From Glandiceps talaboti (Eukaryota; Hemichordata; Enteropneusta; Spengelidae), in NCBI RefSeq assembly GCF_964340395.1, contig NC_135549.1, positions 30,290,832-30,354,831 of the forward strand: a DNA stretch of 64,000 bases, written 5' to 3'. Positions within the stretch are counted from its first letter, which is position 1. Each line of letters begins with the position of its first letter. The notes below the pieces were generated by a model that made no database searches, was not told the DNA's origin, and saw only the letters and a list, made by a program, of their open reading frames with translations. A program made the translations under genes and the position numbers. This document shows, one piece after another, positions 43,526 to 53,689 of this stretch.

Positions 43526-45021
43526 TAAAAAATTACAAGTGGAGTGCAGACAATAGATGGAACATCGTAGCTGATCCTATAGTAGATAGACAGTAAATAG
43601 AACAGCCCTGTAGAATTTACAGTAAGAGATGAGTAATGCTTAGCCCAGCATGTATTACTACGCCTTGCTTTGACCAAAAAATAATGCCAAAAATACCAGG
43701 TAAATACAGTGTAGACAGAAAAATAGCACAACAGACACATTAAATTCACCAAGACTATGAGTGTGTACCAAAATGTGCACAAAAAACTGCCTTGATACAA
43801 ACTTCGAAACTAAATGTCGTCACTGACTCCCAAGCTTAGGGAAAAAGCAGCATGGGCGGCCTTAGTACACACAGTTACTACACCCTGTGTATACATACGC
43901 CACAATCAGACCAACAAACACCAAAAATGACCAAATTAAAAACTAGACAACTTCACCGGAAGTTCGAAAAATTTAGATTTTGCCTACAAAAATTTGACAA
44001 AATGGAAAAACACTTCCAGATACACAATCTTAAGATGTTACTGACCATAGATATCAAAAGATTGAAGGTGGATGGTGAAACAGAAAAGTTATTTCTGAAG
44101 GTGAAAAAAACTTGCCTATACCAGTACACAGGACAATATGGCCGCCACGCCAAAAAAAATGCGCTATAACTCTCAGAGATACGGGTCTGAACCGAACCAG
44201 AACATGCCACGAATTTTTTATTCCAGTAAAGAGATAAGTAATCGTCGTTTTGTCTGAATAAAACGATTGGAGGACAGAGATTGAAGAGGTTGAGTCAGCG
44301 ATTTTTTGCTAACTCAGAGAAATCACAGAATTCCAGAATTCCAGGGGAAGTAGATCGCATAATGGGTGACTGGAAGTGCACAACCTACTTATCTTATTTG
44401 AGCAGTTTCCATGACGGATTCTTTGCATTAGCAGTTCAAGTGCAACTTTCCCGACTTGGTGAGCCAGCAAGTCAGGTGTCATAAAAAGTGTTTGCATCTC
44501 TAAAGCTATTTGCAATGTCACTGATAATGAGTCAGTAAAACTGATAACAACTGATATGACATTAGGGGCTTCACACTTAGATAGATATTGAGCTTAGCTT
44601 TGCCTGATGTGTTATGAAATAGTGCTTTATCACATTTGTAAATATTGCCAACAAACATTATTCAGTGATAAGAAAGATAAGAAACCCCACTTCCTTAGCT
44701 AATGGCTTGATTCTGTAATGCTCTATAGATAGTAAGTTTGCCCATTTGAAGAAATTTTCACAACACATACCACCCTACTACTAATTTACCATCCTACGTT
44801 TGGGTTGTTTGGGGTACTTTATGTACTCATTCCAGCCAGGTATTGGCACCACAGTAACAAATTAACTTATGCAATGGCAATCAATGATGTATAACACTTT
44901 TTTGTATGTTTATTTCATCAATCTGTATTTTTTTGTGAGAATGTTTAAGAGAACAATTGAAGATAATAGTATTTTTAAACAGACCACCTTGCAAGGCACA
45001 CCTGTAGTAACAAACATGTTT
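43526..45021. other. Unannotated stretch
   Basis: No supported exon or repeat. The frames at 43852-44210 and 44281-44521 have no recognised motif. Confidence 0.35.
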
Positions 45022-45022
45022 A

Positions 45023-45625
45023 TTAGCCCCCAAAGGGCAAAGCCCAACAGGGGCTATTACGTTGGGCTCTGTCTGTCCGTCCATCCATATCCACCAGTAT
45101 CTCCAATATGCGCCAATGTCAACCAAACTTGGTACAAATGTCAGATGTTATAGCGGGCATATGCACGTCACTTGGTTTCACAACCCTCGTGACAACAGTG
45201 AAATGGCAGCCATATTTATCGTAAATAATCACACTTTGCCCAGTAACTCTTGAAGTTTAACAGATAGAGGCTGTCTTCCCCCATGTTATCAATCATGAGC
45301 TTTTTAATGGCACACAGACTTTTGATCTTGACCTCCATCTTCAAGGTCAAATAACCATACTATTGTCAAAGTGTTTGTATATCTCTGCTATGCATGGACT
45401 GATTTCAACCATATACACATCACTTAGTTTCACAACCCTCACAATAACGGCAAGATGGTGGCCATATATTTGTCATAAACATTCACATTTTGGCCGATAA
45501 CTCTTGACGCTTAACAGAGAGCACCCTATTCAAGTGCTTTCGTCGTGGTTATAAATGATGAGCTTTCTAATGACACACTGATTTTTGACCTTGACCTTCA
45601 TCTTTAGGGTCAAATAGCTATGTCT
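45023..45625 (+). mobile_element. Hairpin-headed repeat family C
   Basis: The 5' tip TTAGCCCCCAAAGGGCAAAG onward folds as outer stem TAGCCCC/GGGGCTA and inner stem GGGC-AAA-GCCC, then GGGCTCTGTCTGTCCGTCCA, as in family A. Two core units of about 251 bp follow (landmark TTTCACAACCCTC at 45176 and 45427). Each ends with nuclear-receptor-like half-sites (TCAAGGTCA type) near 45345 and 45590. The right border is uncertain. Confidence 0.6.
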
Positions 45626-46984
45626 TCCTATTTTTAAATCATTAAAATATAAATATTAATGCTAATGTGCCTGAAATTGTCAAGGATCTTCACGTGATAG
45701 AAGAGAAATGAACAACCCTTTCATGTCTTTTGCAGGCCATGCCATAGTTGTCCTTTTTGAACTGACAGCCTGCGATATAACATACAAACTAAAGAACTTG
45801 TAGTCACTACAAAAAATACTTTTTTGGGGATATGTGTTCCATGAAGACTTGTTGACACCTTGCATTGTTTAGTTTACTATTGTGTAGGAATCAGGTGTTA
45901 ATCCTTTACCATGTTTTTGTTGTACTACTTGTCTGGTTTTTGTGAATGTGGGAGAGACAAGGGGACTAAGCTAGTTTATCTTTGTTAATATTGGTCTGAC
46001 ACTTGTGGCTTTATATGACCTGTTCTGGTCTGCTCTTAGCACTTGACAACAGAGCAGCACAGCAGTTGCCTTACTCCCTGGTATGCAGAACTAGCTTTCT
46101 CTCTGTGTTGTGCAATACAAATTTGCTGTTAAAATTGCGACAAATCTCAGTACCATTTAATTGGTGCAATGTGGGTGCTCTTAATTTGCAAATGCTCACT
46201 ATTCCTACTAAAAGACTTAGGGAGCAATTTGGTATTGCTCAGATGTTGTAAATCGCCCTACCCCATGGAAATTTATAGTTGGCCTGTAGCCAACGGTATT
46301 CTCTGTCAAAATACAACACTGAAAGTGTATCTCTCGCTAATTCACAGATTTTTACAGTATAAGCTAAATATTGGTGAGCTTAATGACCCATTCATAAGTA
46401 ATGTGTACAAAATGCGACCATTGGCTGCACACCACTGAGAAAATGAAACACCTTCTAATCGAGTTTTCCTAGAGTTCTGTGACTTGTGACCCATTGGAAT
46501 GTGCTAAAATTTGCCCATTGTACATTTACATTGTTTGTGACCACGAAATCAAATATCTCCAGTGGTTTCACACCTCTGTATAGTCAGAGATACACGAGTG
46601 GGTCTTAGTTCATCCTCTGCAAGTTTTCTGGTATAGCTGGCATGATGGCTGTTCTGTGCACTTCTGTGGTGGCGCTTCTGGTCTGGTGAGCATGCTGTTC
46701 CCAGGCAGGCAGGGACATCCCACTGAGATGATCCAAAACGGTTGGTAAGTTGTCAGGTGACTTCTCAGACTCCTGTGGACCAACTGCAATTGTAGCACCA
46801 AGCAGTTTGTGTTGACCAAGACTGAGCTGTAGAGTCTTTAGGTCCTCTTGTAGTTTAAGACCAACACACTGTCACATCCTCTTTACCGCAGGATCTATAT
46901 TGTCTCTAATTTAAAATGTCTAAAACCATACAATGTGAAGCTGAAAACTTGCATTAGAAATGATGTCTAGAAAACTATCATGGT
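45626..46984. other. Unannotated stretch next to a gypsy remnant
   Basis: No gene is supported. The rightmost part could contain non-coding gypsy sequence, but I could not identify LTRs. Confidence 0.35.
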
Positions 46985-47640
46985 GCCTGTGGGAGAGCAG
47001 TGGGAATACGTCTTCCATGGTGTTTTAATTCAAAGACCTATAGTCAATGCACCATTGAATGCTTCCATCTTTCTTCCTTACAAGATCAGGTGCTGAAGCC
47101 CAATCAGATGTCGACAGACGGATACCCTTGGCATCTAAGATTTTACTTAAATGAACTTCTTCCTCATTGGCGAAACACATGGGAGTTCTCCTCATGCAAT
47201 CTTTCCTGGGCCTCACATGACCGGTGTCAATATGGTATTCAAGGGCAGTAAAGTTGCCAAGGTCAAAGTTATTTTAGCGAAAACATCTGCATATTTACAC
47301 AATAATTGTTTTTCCTGTTTTGCTTCTTCAGATTTTAAGTTGGATACAGATCTTTCATAAAGATCTTGTAGATGCTCAGGTATCTGCCAATCCGTGATCT
47401 CTTCTGATGCTGGCTCCAGGGTCTTTTCAAAAGAAATGTGGTTAGCCTTGGCTGCTTGTGCAGTGACCTCGCCTTTATGCAAAACCACTGGCTCCTCAGA
47501 CGGGTGACCTTAGCAATCCTAGGTGGTGCCGGCCTATTGTCAAAAGACATGCCAATAATCTCAGTCCCTACTTGAAGCCTACCATTTAAAAGATCTAGTT
47601 TTGCCCCATTGGATTTGAGGAAATCTAAGCCTAAAAGCAT
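46985..47640 (-). pseudogene. Ty3/gypsy remnant: protease-RT linker and start of RT
   Basis: The minus-strand frames give MLLGLDFLKSNGAKLDLLNG (end of the protease-like region), a linker with PEHLQDLYERSVSNLKSEEA and LLCKYADVFAK, then EVHLSKILDAKGIRLSTSDW and SAPDLVRKKDGSIQWCIDYR with SLN, and after a shift TMEDVFPLL. (A/S)xxxLVRKKDGSxxxCIDYRxLN is the opening of the gypsy reverse transcriptase. RT motifs with the catalytic Asp residues are missing, so the element is deleted from here on. Several frame changes are visible. Confidence 0.8.
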
Positions 47641-47912
47641 TTCATTCCCAATTTGTGCGACATAGACCTTTTCCCAGAAGGAGCTCCTTTACCTAGTCCA
47701 AGTTCTGCTGGATCTATGATGAAAACCTTTATCTTTAAATCTCTACCAGCAGTCTGCATAGTTACCGATTTGATAACTGGGGGTTTAACTTTGATCTTAT
47801 TATAAAGCTTATCTGAAATAATGGTGACTTCAGCAGCTGTGTCAATGACAGCATATGGTGCCCCTGTACTGAAATTCGAATACTGTACATTGACCCTGAC
47901 TGTAACTGACAA
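47631..47912 (-). pseudogene. Ty3/gypsy remnant: aspartic protease domain
   Basis: VNVQYSNFSTGAPYAVIDTA, AEVTIISDKLYNKI: the DTA(A) catalytic loop of a retroviral-type aspartic protease (usually DTGA/DSGA), followed by the expected hydrophobic VTIIS strand. It sits between the CCHC zinc knuckle of gag and the RT start, as in gypsy elements. The flap region is present, but the frame ends early at KLGMKCF. Confidence 0.75.
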
Positions 47913-48077
47913 AATATCACCTCATCAGCATCATTGGCATGAGAGGCTATAATTTGTTCAGCTTGATTTTTCATTTGCTGCAATTTTGGTGAGTCCACAC
48001 GTTCTGTCATATCCTCATTGGAAGGGGATGCAGACAATTACAAGGACTGGGCTGGCCTATGACTAAACGGGTCAACC

Positions 48078-48624
48078 CTAGGCCTGGTAAGTTGACCCTT
48101 TGGTGTTTCCCGAAAAATTGTGACTACGCATGGGGGAGACTGAAGGGCAATACCTGATAAAATGCTCCTTTGACCCACAACGGAAGCAACCCTCAGATGT
48201 TCGTTTGGGGGAACTTGACCTATGTGGTGACCTACTTGAAACTAAACTGCCTATGTGTTGCATCACTGTGGACAGTTGTTCTGCAGCTTTGCAAGAACTT
48301 CAGGACCATATACTATTCGACTTCCTTTTTAGGGACACTACTGAAGGCTACAGTAGCAAGGGACATAATTCTTTCCGCCCAGTCTCATAAAGTCTCTGAT
48401 GGTCCCTGTTTACATTGCTGGAACTTAATTAAAGCAGTCTCGGGTAGGTCTTGGTCCAAGAACCTACGCTCCATATTTTTTACTAGAGTGAAATAATCAA
48501 TATCTGCGTCCTGATCTAACAGGAGGGCGTAGAAATCTCTGGCCCTACCAGTCAACCACCAACACATTTGATCTCTTCTTTCCTGGGCTGTCCATTCCAA
48601 ACTGTCGGCCAACTTAGTGAAGAT
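48078..48624 (-). pseudogene. Ty3/gypsy remnant: gag C-terminal half with CCHC knuckle
   Basis: SLEWTAQERRDQMCWWLTGR, ARDFYALLLDQDADIDYFTL and RRFLDQDLPETALIKFQQ are the capsid-like gag core. Further on, in another frame, CFRCGSKEHFIRYC is a C-X2-C-X4-H-X4-C zinc knuckle. A stop after QGPSETL and frame changes interrupt it. The 5' neighbour sequence FYKKHYMYSS is separated from it by the LINE fragment at 48625-48900. Confidence 0.75.
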
Positions 48625-48900
48625 GATATAAATAATAATATTTATTTCTTCAAAAAACAAACGCTTTCCATGTAAACACATCTCAAAGCGCCTTACAGCA
48701 CTAAGATACCATTAAAACACAATACATCAGAGAAAGTGAATAAAACAATCATACAGTAAAAAGGTATGTTTTAAGATTCGATTTAAATATATTAAAATTT
48801 TCACTCAAACGGAGTGCAACAGGCAGCCGATTCCACAAACGTGGAGCACATGACGAAAAGGCCCTGTCACCATAACACACCGTGTTAACTACGGGCTGCT
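48625..48900 (-). mobile_element. 5'-truncated CR1/L2-like LINE inserted in gag
   Basis: The minus strand reads NTVCYGDRAFSSCAPRLWNR, LPVALRLSENFNIFKSNLKT and YLFTV, stop: the conserved end of a CR1/L2-type ORF2. A 3' UTR follows with GTAAGGCGCTTTGAGATGTG and an (ATT)n-type tail at 48625-48640. Gag coding resumes immediately after the tail, so the insertion site lies within gag. Confidence 0.75.
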
Positions 48901-49436
48901 GTACATGTAATGTTTTTTATAAAAAGATCTCCACTTACCCACACCATCGTAAGCTAAAGTCTTGGGTATTCTGGCCGGCCTATTTGATGTTCCTGCATAC
49001 TTCCTCTCTCTCGTACTCCATGGTTGCCACGGAAGCTGGTGTTGTGCCCTGTAAAAGACTAGAAACTGGATGACCTTGAGTGACCTGTGCAGAGGTGGCC
49101 GTACCTGGACTTTGCCGGTCAGCACCAACCCTGTACTCCAGTGTCAGGCGAAATTGAGTAATCTGACATGTGAAACGAAGGTAACGGATTTACTGGTGTA
49201 AATGGTACATTTTTAGTACTAGCCACACCACTTCTTACCGTACCATCCGGGACATGAGGCATGTGTGTTAACAGAATGCGTGGCATTCGGTTTTAATGCA
49301 TCTGGATGCAAGTCGGATAATTCAACAAACTTACCAGGGTTTGCCAGAGAGTTCAGTAGCTTCTCGTCGATAAAAGGCAGTTGTTTGTCGGCTGGTGGCA
49401 CAAGTGTGTTGCTTTGTTTTCCTCTGTTTGGTATAG
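48901..49436 (-). pseudogene. Ty3/gypsy remnant: gag N-terminal half
   Basis: ARIPKTLAYDGVGKWRSFYK and KHYMYSS at about 48990-48905 match the start of the gag capsid-like region (KxPKTLxYDGKGxWxxFYxKF). Further upstream, TLVPPADKQLPFIDEKLLNS and ANPGKFVELSDLHPDALKPN (49410-49240) probably belong to the gag N-terminus. It is bounded by the LINEs at 48900 and 49437. Confidence 0.6.
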
Positions 49437-50045
49437 TCAATCAATCAATCAATCAGCAAAGTTTATATAGCGCCAAAATCCAAAAACATTGTTTTGCCCT
49501 ATGACGCTCAATGGCACACTGTATGCTTTGGAGAATAAGTGCGTTTTCAGTTTTCTTTTGAAAGTTTCCAAGTTTGGAGATTCTCTGATGTCGAGTGGTA
49601 GTATGTTCCATAGTTTAGGCGCAGCATATGAAAATGCACGGCCACCATATGTGATGGTTTTGTAGGTTGTAGATGTTAAAAGTTTCTTGGTGGATGAACG
49701 GAGTGTACGAGTTGGAATATAGGGCTGGAGCAGATCACTGATGTATGCAGGAGTCTGGTTGTGAATAGCCTTGAAAGTTAACAGCAAAATTTTGTAGTCA
49801 ATCCTGAGACCAACTGGTAACCAATGGAGATGGGTGAGAACTGGGGTGATCGGTGCAAATTTCCTGGTGCGTGTGATTATTCTTGCTGCAGTATTTTGAG
49901 CTCGTTGTAACAGGCCTATTGTGTTGTCTGGGAGTCCATAGAGAAGTGAATTACAATAGTCAAGTTTGGCTGTCAAAGTTGCATGTATTAATGTTTGGCA
50001 TGTTTCATTAGTGAGGTAGTGTACGTAATGTGCTTGACTGAACAT
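49437..50045 (-). mobile_element. CR1/L2-like LINE 3' end, intact C-terminal frame
   Basis: A 198-codon frame (50045-49449) reads SQAHYVHYLTNETCQTLIHA, TAKLDYCNSLLYGLPDNTIG, RAQNTAARIITRTRKFAPIT, HLHWLPVGLRIDYKILLLTF, TYGGRAFSYAAPKLWNILPL and FKRKLKTHLFSKA, the post-RT C-terminal part of CR1/L2-type ORF2. The 3' UTR contains TTTTGGCGCTATATAAACTT and the tail is (TGAT)n at 49437-49455. It is 5'-truncated, but its C-terminus is undamaged, so it is young relative to the gypsy DNA around it. Confidence 0.85.
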
Positions 50046-50308
50046 GTGATGCTTGAATTTTAATATAATTTAGTACATATGTTAACCATAACAAATTGGA
50101 TATGTCCTACAAAATATTTGATATAGCTTGCAGTCAGTTTTAATGAGAAATTTGCACAATTAATGATTTTAGGTAACTAGGTTATATCTTAAAAATGCAA
50201 GCTTCAAAATTCGTATAAGATGGTACATATATCAACCATAATAATATGCACCTGTCCTATGAAGTTTGTTCCTACTTTTACCGTTAATGAGTATTTTGAA
50301 TAATGTAA

Positions 50309-50431
50309 TTAATTCGATACTGCTGGTTGGTTGTTGATGCCGTCATCATCGTCAAGGTAGCGGGCTGGCTTTCTAGGGTTCCTCGTCGATTTGCATGGAC
50401 GACCCTTCTGATTCCTACCACGGCCTGGCAT
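50309..50431 (-). CDS. Small basic ORF with AT-hook-like motif
   Basis: ATG at 50431 gives a 40-residue frame: MPGRGRNQKGRPCKSTRNPR, KPARYLDDDDGINNQPAVSN, TAA. The RGRxxKGRPxKxxRxPRKPxRYL stretch resembles the Arg/Pro-rich heads of some gypsy gag proteins and AT-hook proteins. It lies upstream, on the same strand, of the gypsy remnant, with a LINE between, so it may be the start of that gag. It could also be chance. Confidence 0.3.
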   Translation of the reverse strand: MPGRGRNQKGRPCKSTRNPRKPARYLDDDDGINNQPAVSN

Positions 50432-50842
50432 TTTTTACCTTGCTGATAACAATGTGGTTGTGAAGAGAGCTCTCGATACAAACTGAATACGGAATTGGAG
50501 AGCAAAAGGTGATGTACGAATTAAGAAGAAAGCGGAAAACGATGTATACTGTGCTGTAGCAAACAATGAAGTGAGGGACAAAGAGGAGATAAAGTACAAA
50601 GCGAAAGCCAGAGGTCAAGGTGGCTTGACCAATGAAAGGGGACAACATGGACAAAGTAGGCATTAAGGTGATATGCGAAAGTCAGAGGTCAGGGAAGCTT
50701 GGCAAATACGGAAAGTGGTGGAAAGATAAGGAGCAGGGTGAGACAAAAGGCAAGGTAGCATTATGCAAGAAGTTGATGGTCTGTGCCTCAGTGCTCATTA
50801 ACTCAGACTATGAATGTTATTCATAATCATGCAAATAAATCA

Positions 50843-50960
50843 GATAATTCAATACTGACATTGGTTTTTAGATAATTCAAAAATCAAAATAATTCAATAC
50901 TGACATTGGTTCTCTGATAAATCAACACTCAAAATAATTCAATACTGACATTGGTTTGGC
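50843..50960. repeat. ~45-bp minisatellite, three units
   Basis: ATAATTCAATACTGACATTG recurs at about 50844, 50889 and 50934. Confidence 0.8.
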
Positions 50961-50989
50961 GAAACATCACTCTCGGGTAATTAGAATGT

Positions 50990-51486
50990 TTCGTTGCTCT
51001 TTGTGGTCAGACTGGTTTCGACACACTAGATACCCTTCGACAACACATGTTTGTGAAAAGCAAGTCAGATCTCAGGGCACTACCACCAACGGAAGATGCA
51101 TTCAATTTTCACCTAAGGAGAGCCCTGTATGAAATTGCATTTTATACCCCCAAGCTCAACTAAGCTATCCTGTGCTTCCCCCTGTACAAAGATTCGGTAG
51201 ATTCATTGAGAACGGAAAACTGACATCTATGATGATGTCAAAATCGGCCAGACCAAATATTTGTAAGCCCGTGTCTTGTAAATGTAAGATGTCAAGATGT
51301 CTGAGAGGATGTTCATGCGCAAAGGCATCAATGGCCTGCTATATCGGATGTGTTTGTCTTGGTAACAAAGACAAATGTGGTAGAGCAGCAACAGACAATG
51401 GTTCATCATCAGAAGGTGATGGAGATAGTGATGGAGATTTAATGGTATCTCTGAAAGCTGAAATGACTAGGATGATTGTACAATAA
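50990..51486 (+). pseudogene. Cys-rich (CXC-like) C-terminal fragment, second remnant
   Basis: The plus strand reads VALCGQTGFDTLDTLRQHMF, then LPPTEDAFNFHLRRALYEIA. After a frame change it gives ICKPVSCKCKMSRCLRGCSC and AKASMACYIGCVCLGNKDKC, and an acidic Ser/Asp tail to TAA at 51484-51486. LPPTxxAxxxHxxRAxYExxxW and the Cys cluster C.C....C...C.C....M.C...C.C are the same architecture as at 19754-20162. The Trp-containing middle segment is lost or frame-shifted. The parent gene family is unnamed to me; it occurs in many copies in marine invertebrates. Confidence 0.55.
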
Positions 51487-53082
51487 ACATTCTTTTAATC
51501 CTTGAATTGATTCTTGAATAGATTCTTGACTCGTCGATTGCCCAAAAATATGATCAGTATAATCTGTATATACATATTCCAATTTTGTTGTTTGGAATGT
51601 ATTATTTCAGAAGAAATAGGATAAGCATTTTCTTAATTTGTATGAAAGGCTATATATAATTTTCTACAGTATTGCCACTTTACAGCGTTTCAAATTATTT
51701 CTAATAGCACTTATTGATATATGTTGATGAAAATACAATATTTACAAGGTGACCTTGAAATGACCTTGACATTAACCTTCAATTGAAAATGTAGTGTGAT
51801 TTGTGAATTGCACTTACTCGAAAACATATACACAGACACATATATCATAATTTTAGCCCTTAGAAACCCGCTGATATCCTGTATTCAACATTTTGTCATA
51901 ATTCTTGATTTCTACATCAGTTGGCGTGGTAACGAATTTCTGTTATTATGCAGTGTTCTATTTTTTGAAAAAAAAATAAAATAAAATATTTAAAGGCCGA
52001 TTTGCAACATTGCAGCTTATTTATCAATAGAGTTACAGAAACGTTTCGGAGTAAATTTTGATAAAATTACAGAAAAATTACGATGACCTTAATCTTAACT
52101 ACGACCTTGACCTTGGATCGAAAATATAATTTAATCAATGGATTGCCCATTCCCTTAACCATACGTACACATATTTTTATTACGATCATAGCATTTCTTG
52201 GGCACAAAATATGATGTGTTTACTTGTTCATAATCCTTTAAAAATTGTCATTGTCACCATGGAAACGGCTTCCCATGAGTTTGCGCAAGAGAATCCAACG
52301 GGGCAACATCAGTTTTCTGATGGCCCTGATATTACTCTAACCAAATATGATATCAATTTTTGCACTTCAAACCGTGTAAGGAAATCCTGTTTTAAGCCAC
52401 TTTTTGGACCTTGGCGTCCTGACTAAAAATTGATAAAACATCAACCAGGCACAACCTAGTCATTAGTAATATGGTAATTATTGACAATGTAAAGCTTTTG
52501 ATAACAATACTGGTACATCAAAATATAAATATATTACAAACATTCCTGCTAATAGAGTCTGTAACATTCATGTATTAGGGAACATTGGTAATTGTGTGAT
52601 CTACACTGGTATATCACAAAGTATTAACTGTGATTATAATGATAATACTATATTATAGTATTACTATGTTTCTAACAAGGTTCAACTATGTTAGCATTTG
52701 ACAGTTTGAAGTAACTGTTACTTTTTCAAACATATGTACTTACGACATGCTGGTGTCCCACCTTCTTCCATGGATGGATTGATATATTGTTTGTATGTTA
52801 GTTACAAACTGTTGTCATCTTGTGTGTGATGGTATTGTTTGTCACCAGTTGTTAAGTCTCTTGTTCTTTTTGTGTCATTGTTTGTTTTGTGGGTTTGAAT
52901 TCCTCTGGGCTTGGTAGGTCTCACTTGTAACTTGTTATACTAAGTATTTCTTGTTATATGGACCCTGTTTCATGAGTTTATCAGTAAAGAATTCTGCTTT
53001 GTTGTTAAAGTCGCGTCAAGTGTTAACTTATAGCATGTACAGCTAGCTATATCATAAGGTTTTTCCCCCAATTGAAATGCAT
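51487..53082. other. Unannotated stretch with a diverged ~320-bp repeat
   Basis: Two diverged units at about 51700-51960 and 52030-52250 share TTACAxxGTGACCTT, GACCTTGACxTT and an ATACACACATAT-like segment. The TGACCTTGAC motifs recall family C at 45 kb. No exon is supported. Confidence 0.4.
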
Positions 53083-53610
53083 GTGTAATTCCATAGTGTA
53101 CACAATATTGATGGTTGGCTAGATTTATGGGAAACACAGATACACAAGGTTGCCTGTCATTAATTCTGATAATGGATGTGTTGTTGCTGGTACATCTGCA
53201 AGGCTGCATGGAATCTACTAGTTACCTTCTTAACACAGTCATTAAAAGTACATATGATACTGTCATTCCACAAAATCTGCATTCCATGTATAAATGGTTC
53301 AAGAAATGAATTTATGTTGAGGTTTGGTTCATGTGGCAAAACTTGGTCTAATTGTATTTCATTCATTCATTCATTCATTCATTCATTCATTCATTCATTC
53401 ATACACACCATTATCTATCTTTTTTACAACAATAAAGGCACAGTAAAGGCAATGAGTAATTGAATACAGTATTTAAAATTTAATTCCTTCAATTGAAATG
53501 CATGTGTAATTCCATAGTGTACACAATATTGATGGTTGGCTAGATTTATGGGAAACACAGTACAGATACACAAGGTTGCCTGTCATTAATTCTGATAATA
53601 GATGTGTTAT
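53083..53610. repeat. Direct duplication enclosing an EnSpm fragment
   Basis: About 53083-53180 (TGTAATTCCATAGTGTACAC, through GATGTGTT) recurs at 53501-53608 with a 4-base insertion. Between them, 53180-53340 on the minus strand encodes EPNLNINSFLEPFIHGMQIL and WNDSIICTFNDCVKKV, a further copy of a segment of the EnSpm transposase at 55229-55486. An (ATTC)n tract follows at about 53360-53402. Confidence 0.75.
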
Positions 53611-53689
53611 CATTCATAAAACAATAACAACTGAGATTTAATTACCTAAAAAACAAAACTAACTTCATATTAAAATCTGAATTCCTTTC

